Assembly (NCBI RefSeq): GCF_002920915.1
Contig: NZ_PQVF01000012.1
Span: forward strand, 80,766 to 144,765
Source of the DNA: Solitalea longa
GTDB taxonomy: Bacteria > Bacteroidota > Bacteroidia > Sphingobacteriales > Sphingobacteriaceae
Direction of reading: 5' to 3'
Length of the DNA stretch: 64,000 nt
The position numbers and the translations under genes are program-made. The first letter of the stretch is position 1; every line of letters begins with the position of its first letter. Below are positions 55,205 to 64,000 of this stretch, piece after piece. The notes under the pieces are model-generated. The model was not told the origin of the DNA. It worked only from the letters and a program-made list of their open reading frames with translations, and did not search any database.

Positions 55205-55258
55205 GTTGATTTTGATTAACTGACGGTTAATCCGTAGTTATTGAATTAAATTAATAAT

Positions 55259-55306
55259 AAGGTCAATAAAGCTTAAACTTAAATAAGCTTTATTGACCTT
55301 AAATTT
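55259..55306 (+). terminator. Strong Rho-independent terminator
   Basis: A perfect 17-bp stem, AAGGTCAATAAAGCTTA (55259-55275) and TAAGCTTTATTGACCTT (55284-55300), with an 8-nt loop, followed by AAATTTTTTA. It lies 54 bp after the stop of the 2,430-residue gene. Confidence 0.85.
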
Positions 55307-55313
55307 TTTAAAT

Positions 55314-55340
55314 TATACATAGAAAGCCAATCTATGTATA
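55314..55340. repeat. Second perfect hairpin after the terminator
   Basis: TATACATAGA (55314-55323) and TCTATGTATA (55331-55340) are perfect 10-bp arms around the loop AAGCCAA. It has no U-tract, so it is either a backup stem or a protein-binding palindrome ahead of the next gene. Confidence 0.5.
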
Positions 55341-55582
55341 CTATAGTAAACGTTTGATAGATCGCTAAGTGTGGGTTTATTCACATAATTCTGGCAATTA
55401 ATCTGATGCGGAGGATTTCTTTTCAGTTGTTAAGGTTTTTTCAATGAAATAATAGCTGTGGTGGTGTTAGATAAAAGTATAGGAATTGTTTTTGTAACAA
55501 AAATGCAAAATAATTGCTGCTAACCTTTGCTTTTCAATAAGGCAGTATTTATTTCCTTATATCTACCACTGGGTATTGTTTT

Positions 55583-58500
55583 ATGGTCAAAAAGTTTACG
55601 CTCTCAACTTTTGCTGTAAAGGCTGATTACCGTTGGCGATTATTTAATTGCCTTAGCTTTTATGTGCTTTTTCTTTTGTTTCTCTTCAGTTCTGTTTTAG
55701 CAACGGCCCAAACAGTTAGTATTAGTAATGCAACCGCCGTTAACGAAGGCAATACAGGAACTCCAAATACACTCTCTTTTACTGTAAGTTTAGATGTAGT
55801 TAGTCCGGTTGATATTGTGGTAGGGTATGATTTTACGGGTAGTTCAGCAACTCCGAGTACCGATTTTGTTAATTCTACCACAACAGTTACTATTCCTGCC
55901 AACAGTTTAACAGCCACCATTTCAGTTCCTGTAAAAGGTGATTTGATCGACGAACCCAATGAATTGGTACAAGTTAACCTTACAGGTATTTTAAGCGGAT
56001 CGGCAACTATTGCAGGATCTCCTTCTAATTCTGCAACAGGCCAAATTACCGATGATGATGCCACTCCGGTTATTTCCATATCAAATCCGGCTAATTTTAT
56101 CGAAGCCAACAGCACTTTAAACTTTCCGGTAACGTTAAGCAATCCAAGCTCGGTCGATCTTACACTTTCGTTTTCATACAGCGGAACTGCCTTTGGCGGT
56201 GCGGCTGCTGATCCGGGAGTTGATTATAACAATACGATCACTTCTATTGTAATTCCTGCGGGAAGTACGTCGGCAACCATTCCTATAATCACTTTTAACG
56301 ATCGCCGTGACGAGGATAATGAAACCATTATTATTACGCTGAATTCGGTTACCTCGGGAGCAAGCATTGCTGCTGGCGCTGCAAGAATAGGAACCGCACA
56401 AATTATTGATAATGACGGGGGGCCTAAGGTAGGTTTTGAATACCTCAGCTCATCTTATATCGAAGGTGTTGGAACCGCCGTAACCATTCGGGTTAAATTA
56501 ACAGGTAATACCACTGAACGCTTGGTTACTGTTCCATATACTATTAGCGGAACAGCCCTGCAATCACCTGCTGCAAATTTCGATTATCAAATTACCGCTA
56601 ATGCTTCCCCTTTGGTATTTAACGGCAATAATCCATTTGCCGGAACTAACGGTCAACGTACTAAAGATATCACGCTGATCATTACCAATGATAATTTGGT
56701 GGAGCTGAATGAAACCGTTGTTTTTACACTCGGAACGCCACTTAACTCATCCGCAGTTTTAGGAAACAATAAGGTGCATACGCTTACCATTTTAAATGAT
56801 GATGCACAAATAAGTATTCAGGAATTATCATCTACCATTGCCGAAGGCACAGGGGGTGGAACCACTAATTTTACTTTTGTTGTAAAACGCGATGGTGATA
56901 CACCAATTGATCAGCCAATTGATTTTACATATACGGTTTCACCCAATGGAGCTAGTCCGGCTGATGCGGCTGATTTTTCATCGGGTTTTCCAATAAATGT
57001 ATCGGCAACTATTCCTGCCAATCAAAGTTCGGTGGTGATCTCAATTCCGGTTAATAAAGATCCGGACATAGAACCTTCCGAAGGTTTTTCAGTTCAGATT
57101 ACACCGCAGACAGGTGTTGTAACAGGAACTAATACCGCATTAGGGGTTATTCAAAATGATGATAATGCGGTTTCCCTGGAGTTTGCTGCCACCTCAATAA
57201 ATGAAGGAACCAATACTACATTGTTTGCACGAATTCCTGATGTGCTGCCTTTGCCTGTAACGGTTACTGTAGCTGTAGGAAACATCGCAGGATCAGCAGT
57301 AAGGGGAACGGATTATACGGTTACGGCAGGTACCCTTACGTTTACTATTCCAGCCGGTTCAACGGTAAGTAACAGCTATACGATTGCAGCTTTAAACGAT
57401 AATATTTTTGAAGGAACACTTCCCGAAACATTGATTGCTTCCATTACTTCGGTTACCAATGCCACGGCGGGAGCAGGAGCAATTCTCGCAATTAATGATA
57501 TCCAGACAGCTCCTACAGTTAGCATTTCGGCAAATAATCTTGTTATAAATGAAATAGGTGCACCCACACAATCAATAGTAACTGTTACCCTAAGCACACG
57601 AACTTACGAACCTGTGACGGTTGATCTCGCAGTAGGTATTACTGGAACCGCTTTAATAGGTGATGACTATACGGTAACAGGACAAACTGTAACTATTCCG
57701 GCAGGTTCCTTGTCAGCTACAGTTACCATAACGGCTATTAACGATGGTTTTTACGAAGGCTTACCCAATGAAACTGCTGATGTAAATATTTTGGCTGTAA
57801 AAGGGGGAGCGGCAACGGAAAGTTCTTCAAACAATAATCTGACTGTTCAGATTGTTGATAGCACTCCATTACCGGTAATTCGCATTGCCAGTGCACCGTC
57901 AATTGTTGAGGGAGCCTCAGGCGAGATCAGGTATTTGCAATACACCTACACCCTTGAAAATAATAGGCCAAGTGCTACAGATATCCAGTTAAACTATTCT
58001 TTTTCGGGTACTGCCAGCGGAGGAAATAACAGTTCCTTTGATTATGATAATACTACCACACAGGTTTTAATTGAAGCCGGACAAACTACAGGTACTATTT
58101 TAGTACCTGTTTATGGAGATAATATCAGTGAGATCCCTTCTCCCGAAACGGTAATCATAACACTTCAAAATGGTAGTGGTTACAATGTAAGCGCTAGTCC
58201 CAATAATACCGCCACAGGTAATATTATTGAGGATGATCAGATTCCGACAGTAAGTTTAGTTACTGACTTTTCATTTGTACGTGAACCGGGGGCACATTCT
58301 CAGCCCACCACAGCGAGGATCAGAGCCAGGTTATCTAATTCTGACGTTGTATCGGCATCTGATATCACGGTACAGGTTAATCTTAGTGGTACAGCAGCTA
58401 ATGGTGCTGATTATACTACGGTAATCACCCCAATCACATTAACTATTCCAGCCGGATTAACTGAAAGCGACACCTTTATTAATATTGGAGCAATAACCGA

Positions 58501-61500
58501 TAATCTTTATGAATCATTTGATGAAACCGTTATTGCCGATATTTCATCCGTTAGCAACAATGCTCAAATAGGAGTTGGGACACAGGTAAATATCATTGAT
58601 AACGATCCGGCGCCGTTACTCACCATTAACGATGTTTCAACTACAGAGGGCAATGCCGGCATGAAATTGTTGAGTTTTACGGTTACCAAAACCGGAAACA
58701 CCGCTTTAAATGCCACCGTTAATTATTTTACAGTAATTGGTACTGCCACCACAACCGATGCCGATTTTGTTGGCATTGCGGTCAATACTATTACCTTGCT
58801 TCCTAATCAGACTTCTGCAACCGTTAATATCAGTATTAATGGTGATACAAAATATGAGAACGACGAAACGTTTTCAGTTTCCCTTCAATCTCCTCAGTTT
58901 GCAAATTTAGGCACCAAAAGTACAGGGGTCGGAACGATTATTAATGATGATATTTTACCGGTAATAACTATACAGGGTGTAATTGTTAATGAAAATGCCG
59001 GAACCGTTTCGCTTACATTAACCAAAACCGGCACTACTGATTTTGGTTCTACGGTAAATTATTCAACTGCCAATGGATTGGCAGTAGCACCGGGAGATTT
59101 TACTAATGCTTCTGGTTCAGTTACGTTTTTGGCAAATGAAACCACAAAAACCATTTCCATCCCAATTATTAATGATGTTTTAGTTGAAACTCCCGAAACA
59201 TTTACTGTAAATCTTAGCGGGGTATCAGGTGCAACTTTAGGAAATACGGCCGGTACCGTAACTATTGTTGACGATGATGCCACCCAGTTTTATGTAGAAA
59301 GCAAAACGGTTAATGAGGGCGCAGGAACAGTTACCTATAAAGTTTTTAAAACCAGCAATACTGTTGCAAGTGTAAATTATACGGTAGCAAGCGGAACAGC
59401 AGTTTTAGGAACAGATTTTAACGTATCACCTGCAACAGGAACGCTGAATTTTGCGACTAATGAAGCATCAAAAGATATCACTGTAGCTATTATTAATGAT
59501 AATATTACCGAGCCATCTGAGAATTTTACCATTACGCTCAGTAATCCTTCGGCAGGAGCAACAATTATTGCCGGTTTGGATGTTGGAACCGAAATAATAA
59601 CAGATAACGATCCAACACCGGTTGCGAGTTTTGTGCCTAATGCATTACTGGTGAATGAAGGGAACTGTGCTAATACAACGGCCACATTTACTGTTCAGCT
59701 GAATAATCCAAGTGCGCAAACAGTTACGGTCAATTATTCAACAGCAAGCGGAACAGCAACAGCCGGCACTGATTTTACCCCAGCTTCCGGTACACTGACC
59801 TTCAACCCGGGAGAAACCAGTAAAACTTTTACGGTAACCATTTTGCCCACCGATTTGACCGATGAACCCAACGAAGATTTTACGGTTACATTAAGTAATC
59901 CGGTAAATGCAACGCTTGGAGTATTAACGGCCACGGCCACCATTCAGGATATTCCGAATTTAACCTTAAATGTTTCTGGAACCGATTTAACCTGTAACGG
60001 CAATAATTCGGGTTCTATCACGGCAATAGCAGGAGGTGGAACGCCTTCTTATGAATATTCTATAGGAGGAGCTTTTCAAACATCAGGTGTGTTTACGGGT
60101 GTTGCTGCTGGAACCTATACCGTAACGGCCCGCGATGCGGCAAATTGTACCATCGCTCAAAGCAACGTGGTGATCAGCCAGCCTACAGCACTTTCGGTAA
60201 CTGTGCAAAGTTCGGCCAATGTTACCTGTAATGGTGGGACAAATGGTTCAATATTACTTTCAGTAACCGGTGGAAACGGAAATTATACCTACCAATGGAG
60301 CAACGCTTCAGGTATATTCAGTACCAATAAAGATCAGTTGGCTTTAGCAGCGGGCACTTATCAGGTCATCGTTACTGATGGTTTGGGTTGTAATACTACC
60401 TTAAGCAATATTCAAATTACTCAGCCAACTGCCTTAGGAATTTCTCTGGCTCAAACCGGAGCCACCTGTAATGGTTCTAGTAATGGTTCGGTAACGGTAA
60501 CTGCTTCAGGAGGAACATCTCCTTATTCTTATTCCATTGATGGAGGAACTGCACAGACAAGCGCAACTTTTAGTAACCAGGCTCCGGGCGGTCATACAGT
60601 AACAGTATTTGATGCAAATTCATGCCAGGTTACAGATATCATTACGGTTACCCAGCCAGCAGCATTTTCAGTAACGCAGTTCATCCTTACTGATCCTACC
60701 TGTTTTGGAGCTTCTAACGGCAGCATTCAGGTTGTTGGTGCAACAGGAGGAACGGGAGCAATACGCTACAGCGTTGACGGTGGAGCTTTTCAGGCTTCAT
60801 CAACCTTAACCGGCTTAACCACGGGAACACATACGGTTTTATTAAGAGATGCGAATAATTGTACCAGCCAGCCTTTCGTTGAAACCCTTACTCAACCTGC
60901 CGCTATTTCGGCGGTAACTACACCTTCGGATGCAATTTGCGCCGGACAAGCAACAGGTTCTATTACAGTAAACAATGCTTCGGGCGGATCAGGAACTTAT
61001 CAATACAGTAGCAATGGCGGAACGACTTTCCAGGTTTCAAATGTGTTCAGCAATCTTGCAGCAGGTAATTATAATATTGTTGTAAGAGATGCAAACGGAT
61101 GCTTAAGTCCTGTTTATACCACAACGGTAGGAGAGCCTGCTGCATTTACAGCAACCATTACAGCCGGAGGCAATACTGCTTTATGTCAGGGAGATGCCGT
61201 AACCTTAACAGCATCTTCAGGTGGTTCTTATGCCTGGTCAACTGGCGAATCCAGCCAATCTATTGTTGTCAATTCTGCAAATACATATTCGGTTTTAGTT
61301 ACTGATGGTTCCGGTTGTACGGCCACAGCTTCAATCGCTGTTACGGTCAATCAGCTTCCGCAGGTAACATTCGCTAAAGTTGATCCTTCCTGCGGCAATT
61401 CTAACGGATCCATTAATGTCACTGTAACAGGAGGCCTTTCTCCTTATTCTTATTTATGGTCGAGCTCAGAGAATACTTCGAATATTTCCGGTAAGATTTC

Positions 61501-64000
61501 CGGGGTTTACACGCTCGAAGTTACCGATGCCAATGGTTGTAAAGTTACTACTTCAATTCCTTTGACCGACCAAAATGGTCCCACCGTTACAGTTGATAAT
61601 AAGGTTGATGTTACCTGTAATGGCGGAAATAATGGATCGGTAAATGTTACCGCAAGTGGTATTGGTACTTTGAGCTATGAATGGACCTCTTCTAATGGTT
61701 TTACATCTTCATCCGAAGACATTAGTAATTTATTAGCCGGAAATTATAGCTTAACTGTAACCGATGCAAATGGTTGTATAGCCAATTCAAGTGTGGTAAT
61801 TAATGAACCGGTTGCTCCGATTGCTACTATTAGTGCCGGAGGAAGTACTAATTTTTGTCAGGGCGGAAGTGTAACGCTAACGGCCTCAGCAGGCACATCT
61901 TATTTATGGTCAACAGGTGCAACAACTGCAGCTATAACAGTAAACAATTCTGGTAATTACTCAGTTACCGTAACAGATGCAAATGGATGTAACGCAACGT
62001 CTGCCCCTGTTGTTGTAACGGTAAATCCGCTACCACCAACAACTATCACAGCAGGAGGTCCAACCACGTTTTGCCAGGGTGGAAGTGTTACGCTTTCTGC
62101 TCCGGCTGGGTATTCTTATCTATGGTCAAACGGAGCGACAACCCAAAGCATCAACGTTACCACTGCAAATAATTATACGGTAACCGTAACAGATGCAAAC
62201 GGATGTTTTTCTACTTCTGCAGCAACAACAGTCACAGTTAATACGCCACCTACCGTTACAATTACTCCGGGAGGTCCTTTAATTTTTTGTCAGGGTGGAA
62301 GCGTAACACTAACTGCAACAGCTGGAAGTGCTTATTTATGGTCGAACGGAGCTGTATCTCAAAGTATTAGTGTTAATGCCTCAGGTAGTTATTCGGTTAC
62401 GGTAACCGATGCAAACGGCTGTACGGGAACATCCGGTATTACTTCGGTAGTGGTTAACGTTCCTACAACCCCTGTCATTAATCCAAATGGTCCAACTACT
62501 TTTTGTCAAGGAGGAAGCGTACTATTAACTGCTTCGGCAGGAAGCTCATATAGCTGGTCTAACGGCGCTAACACTCAAAGTATAACAGCAACCACCTCAG
62601 GGAACTATTCGGTAACAGTAACCGATGCAAATGGTTGTTCGGCAACTTCACTACCAACTGCGGTGCTGGTAAATTCATTGCCAACAGCCACTATAACAGC
62701 TGGCGGTCCTACTACTTTCTGTATTGGAGGAAGTGTGACCTTAACAGCTCCCGTAGGTTACACTTATTTATGGTCAACAGGAGCTACCACCCAAAGTATT
62801 AGTGCTACCGCTTCAGGTAATTATACCGTAACTATTTTTGATGTCAATAGCTGCTTTGATAACTCTACTCCAACAACAGTAACAGTTAACCCACTTCCGG
62901 CTGCTCCGGGAGTAAATATTATTCAACCTACTTGTACTGTTGGTACTGGTTCGATTACTGTTACTAGTCCAACAGGGGTAGGTTTTGAGTATTCAATAGA
63001 CGGAACGACCTATCAGAGTTCAACTTCATTTACCGGATTAACACCCGGTCCATATAGTTTAACCACTAGAAACGCCCAAGGATGTGAGTCGGCAATAACC
63101 TCGGTTACGATTAACTCGCAACTGCCAACACCAGCAGCACCAACAGCCAGCACTATTCAGCCAACCTGTACAGTTGCCTCTGGTTCCATTACTGTAACAA
63201 GTCCAACAGGAGCAGGCCTCGAGTATTCAATTGATGGCACGAATTACCAGGCAGGACTAACCTTTAACGGACTTACTTCTACTACCTACACTCTAACTGT
63301 AAGAAACGCACAAGGCTGTGTGTCGACTGCAACTTCGGTTGTTATCAATGCGCAACCTGCTACTCCTGCAGCACCAACAGCTACTACTGTTCAGCCAACT
63401 TGTTTAGTGGCGAACGGTTCAATTACCGTGACTGCCCCACTTGGAGCAGGTTTGGAATATTCGATTGATGGAACAAACTATCAGGCAGGGGTAACCTTTA
63501 ACGGACTTACTTCTACTACCTACAATCTAACTGTACGCAATGCCCAAGGTTGTGTGTCGTTGGCAACTTCAGTTACCATTGATGCTCAACCGTCAACACC
63601 TGCCGCACCTACGGCCAGTACTGTTCAACCAACTTGTTTGGTAGCGACCGGTTCAATTACCGTGACTGCCCCACTTGGAGCAGGTTTGGAATACTCAATT
63701 GATGGCACGAATTATCAGGCAGGACTAACCTTTAATGGACTTACTTCTACTACCTACAATCTAACTGTACGCAATGCCCAAGGTTGTGTGTCGTTGGCAA
63801 CGGCTGTTACTATCGATATTCAACCGTCAACACCGGTAGCGCCAACAGCTACTACTGTTCAGCCAACTTGTTTGGTGGCGACCGGTTCAATTACCGTGAC
63901 TGCCCCAACCGGAGCAGGTTTGGAGTATTCAATTGATGGAACGAATTACCAGGCTGGACTAACCTTTAACGGACTTACTTCTGCTACCTACACTCTAACT
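55583..64000 (+). CDS. SprB-like giant cell-surface adhesin, partial (5' part)
   Basis: An open frame of 2,806 codons from the ATG at 55583 to the window edge, with no stop. The signal peptide is MVKKFTLSTFAVKADYRWRL plus a hydrophobic core FNCLSFYVLFLLFLFSSVLATAQ. About twelve Calx-beta-like domains follow (to about residue 1456), then five SprB-type repeats (about 1460-1851, each with TCNG..GSI and an end like GTYTVTARDAANC), then Ig-like repeats with FCQGGSVTL ... YLWSNGATTQSI ... VTVTDANGC (about 1852-2440), then a near-identical 78-residue array (from about 2441). The combination and the SprF-like gene upstream point to SprB, the mobile adhesin of gliding Bacteroidota, probably also ending in a type B sorting domain, which is not visible here. 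Unlike the four genes upstream, domain 1 lacks the Cys pair. Confidence 0.9.
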   Translation, partial: MVKKFTLSTFAVKADYRWRLFNCLSFYVLFLLFLFSSVLATAQTVSISNATAVNEGNTGTPNTLSFTVSLDVVSPVDIVVGYDFTGSSATPSTDFVNSTTTVTIPANSLTATISVPVKGDLIDEPNELVQVNLTGILSGSATIAGSPSNSATGQITDDDATPVISISNPANFIEANSTLNFPVTLSNPSSVDLTLSFSYSGTAFGGAAADPGVDYNNTITSIVIPAGSTSATIPIITFNDRRDEDNETIIITLNSVTSGASIAAGAARIGTAQIIDNDGGPKVGFEYLSSSYIEGVGTAVTIRVKLTGNTTERLVTVPYTISGTALQSPAANFDYQITANASPLVFNGNNPFAGTNGQRTKDITLIITNDNLVELNETVVFTLGTPLNSSAVLGNNKVHTLTILNDDAQISIQELSSTIAEGTGGGTTNFTFVVKRDGDTPIDQPIDFTYTVSPNGASPADAADFSSGFPINVSATIPANQSSVVISIPVNKDPDIEPSEGFSVQITPQTGVVTGTNTALGVIQNDDNAVSLEFAATSINEGTNTTLFARIPDVLPLPVTVTVAVGNIAGSAVRGTDYTVTAGTLTFTIPAGSTVSNSYTIAALNDNIFEGTLPETLIASITSVTNATAGAGAILAINDIQTAPTVSISANNLVINEIGAPTQSIVTVTLSTRTYEPVTVDLAVGITGTALIGDDYTVTGQTVTIPAGSLSATVTITAINDGFYEGLPNETADVNILAVKGGAATESSSNNNLTVQIVDSTPLPVIRIASAPSIVEGASGEIRYLQYTYTLENNRPSATDIQLNYSFSGTASGGNNSSFDYDNTTTQVLIEAGQTTGTILVPVYGDNISEIPSPETVIITLQNGSGYNVSASPNNTATGNIIEDDQIPTVSLVTDFSFVREPGAHSQPTTARIRARLSNSDVVSASDITVQVNLSGTAANGADYTTVITPITLTIPAGLTESDTFINIGAITDNLYESFDETVIADISSVSNNAQIGVGTQVNIIDNDPAPLLTINDVSTTEGNAGMKLLSFTVTKTGNTALNATVNYFTVIGTATTTDADFVGIAVNTITLLPNQTSATVNISINGDTKYENDETFSVSLQSPQFANLGTKSTGVGTIINDDILPVITIQGVIVNENAGTVSLTLTKTGTTDFGSTVNYSTANGLAVAPGDFTNASGSVTFLANETTKTISIPIINDVLVETPETFTVNLSGVSGATLGNTAGTVTIVDDDATQFYVESKTVNEGAGTVTYKVFKTSNTVASVNYTVASGTAVLGTDFNVSPATGTLNFATNEASKDITVAIINDNITEPSENFTITLSNPSAGATIIAGLDVGTEIITDNDPTPVASFVPNALLVNEGNCANTTATFTVQLNNPSAQTVTVNYSTASGTATAGTDFTPASGTLTFNPGETSKTFTVTILPTDLTDEPNEDFTVTLSNPVNATLGVLTATATIQDIPNLTLNVSGTDLTCNGNNSGSITAIAGGGTPSYEYSIGGAFQTSGVFTGVAAGTYTVTARDAANCTIAQSNVVISQPTALSVTVQSSANVTCNGGTNGSILLSVTGGNGNYTYQWSNASGIFSTNKDQLALAAGTYQVIVTDGLGCNTTLSNIQITQPTALGISLAQTGATCNGSSNGSVTVTASGGTSPYSYSIDGGTAQTSATFSNQAPGGHTVTVFDANSCQVTDIITVTQPAAFSVTQFILTDPTCFGASNGSIQVVGATGGTGAIRYSVDGGAFQASSTLTGLTTGTHTVLLRDANNCTSQPFVETLTQPAAISAVTTPSDAICAGQATGSITVNNASGGSGTYQYSSNGGTTFQVSNVFSNLAAGNYNIVVRDANGCLSPVYTTTVGEPAAFTATITAGGNTALCQGDAVTLTASSGGSYAWSTGESSQSIVVNSANTYSVLVTDGSGCTATASIAVTVNQLPQVTFAKVDPSCGNSNGSINVTVTGGLSPYSYLWSSSENTSNISGKISGVYTLEVTDANGCKVTTSIPLTDQNGPTVTVDNKVDVTCNGGNNGSVNVTASGIGTLSYEWTSSNGFTSSSEDISNLLAGNYSLTVTDANGCIANSSVVINEPVAPIATISAGGSTNFCQGGSVTLTASAGTSYLWSTGATTAAITVNNSGNYSVTVTDANGCNATSAPVVVTVNPLPPTTITAGGPTTFCQGGSVTLSAPAGYSYLWSNGATTQSINVTTANNYTVTVTDANGCFSTSAATTVTVNTPPTVTITPGGPLIFCQGGSVTLTATAGSAYLWSNGAVSQSISVNASGSYSVTVTDANGCTGTSGITSVVVNVPTTPVINPNGPTTFCQGGSVLLTASAGSSYSWSNGANTQSITATTSGNYSVTVTDANGCSATSLPTAVLVNSLPTATITAGGPTTFCIGGSVTLTAPVGYTYLWSTGATTQSISATASGNYTVTIFDVNSCFDNSTPTTVTVNPLPAAPGVNIIQPTCTVGTGSITVTSPTGVGFEYSIDGTTYQSSTSFTGLTPGPYSLTTRNAQGCESAITSVTINSQLPTPAAPTASTIQPTCTVASGSITVTSPTGAGLEYSIDGTNYQAGLTFNGLTSTTYTLTVRNAQGCVSTATSVVINAQPATPAAPTATTVQPTCLVANGSITVTAPLGAGLEYSIDGTNYQAGVTFNGLTSTTYNLTVRNAQGCVSLATSVTIDAQPSTPAAPTASTVQPTCLVATGSITVTAPLGAGLEYSIDGTNYQAGLTFNGLTSTTYNLTVRNAQGCVSLATAVTIDIQPSTPVAPTATTVQPTCLVATGSITVTAPTGAGLEYSIDGTNYQAGLTFNGLTSATYTLT
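61807..62900 (+). repeat. Tandem Ig-like repeats of about 71-72 residues
   Basis: Units with the word FCQGGSVTL or FCIGGSVTL recur near 61855, 62068, 62286, 62501 and 62717, about 213-218 bp apart. Each has YLWSNGA and VTVTDANGC. A related copy (LCQGDAVTL) lies earlier at about 61183, separated by two SprB-like units. Confidence 0.7.
62905..64000 (+). repeat. Near-identical 234-bp tandem repeats (78 aa), cut by the window end
   Basis: The word TTTAACGG (or close variants) recurs at 63029, 63263, 63497, 63731 and 63965, an exact period of 234 bp. The units encode SGSITVT.P.GAGLEYSIDG, TNYQAGLTFNGLTSTTY and NLTVRNAQGCV. The copies become more alike toward the right, and the array continues past 64000. 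Confidence 0.85.

Larger units (their letters stand above)
55205..55582. other. Intergenic region with two hairpins
   Basis: 378 bp between two surface-protein genes. It holds a strong terminator (55259-55300), then a second perfect hairpin (55314-55340), and a 240-bp AT-rich stretch in which the promoter of the next gene should lie. No clear promoter box or small gene is seen. Confidence 0.5.

Noticed and set aside
55660..59943. Minus-strand frames inside the SprB-like gene
   Set aside because: The plus-strand frame is open over 8.4 kb with clear domains, so these are shadows.
62905..64000. CRISPR array
   Set aside because: The 234-bp repeats are coding, in frame, contiguous and without unique spacers.

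Overview
The window looks like chromosomal DNA of a Bacteroidota bacterium, most likely of the Sphingobacteriia (Pedobacter/Solitalea-like; this is inference from gene content, not a database match). Signs: type IX secretion (T9SS) cargo with both type A and type B (gliding-associated, CHU_C-like) C-terminal sorting domains, a PorP/SprF protein, SprB-type repeats, promoter -7 boxes of the TAnnTTTG type, few Shine-Dalgarno sites, and AT-rich intergenic DNA carrying short dispersed repeats.

Region 1 (1-12.3 kb) is housekeeping: the start of mazG (cut by the window edge), a GNAT acetyltransferase, an S23-type four-helix-bundle gene enclosed by an inverted repeat, mnmD, a TfoX-N protein, valS, small exported proteins (PepSY-like, NlpE-like, an Ala/Lys-rich repeat protein), an HsdR-N nuclease-fold protein next to holA, and two overlapping DUF2157-type membrane protein genes. 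Several intergenic gaps (385-735, 1705-2185, 8889-8963, 10024-10166, 30804-31003) hold related short inverted-repeat elements.

Region 2 (12.4-31.5 kb) mixes signalling, repair and metabolism. An HD hydrolase gene converges on and overlaps a class III adenylate cyclase gene with periplasmic TPRs. The cyclase lies 6 bp downstream of a 2,321-residue secreted protein (protease domain, 24-bp minisatellite, MBG repeats, type A sorting domain). A membrane carrier with HEAT-like repeats is followed 5 bp later by a stand-alone cyclic-nucleotide-binding protein. Then come an oxidoreductase / hypothetical / PQQ-propeller operon, an AraC-MGMT fusion with alkB, an EVE protein and an acyl-CoA thioesterase.

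Region 3 (32-64 kb) is a surface-protein island, all on the + strand: a DUF11-repeat type B cargo, a SprF/PorP-like protein, a PorE-like OmpA lipoprotein (TPR, propeller, CRD and OmpA domains), four Calx-beta proteins with type B sorting domains (954, 1172, 1304 and 2430 aa), and a SprB-like giant protein (at least 2,806 codons) still open at the window end. The layout suggests a gliding/adhesion locus in which the SprF and PorE-like proteins serve secretion or anchoring of the large type B cargo. The three middle Calx-beta genes are tandem paralogues with near-identical junction segments (tail-spacer-head repeated with a period of exactly 3,542 bp) and diverged middles; this is the most striking evolutionary pattern in the window.
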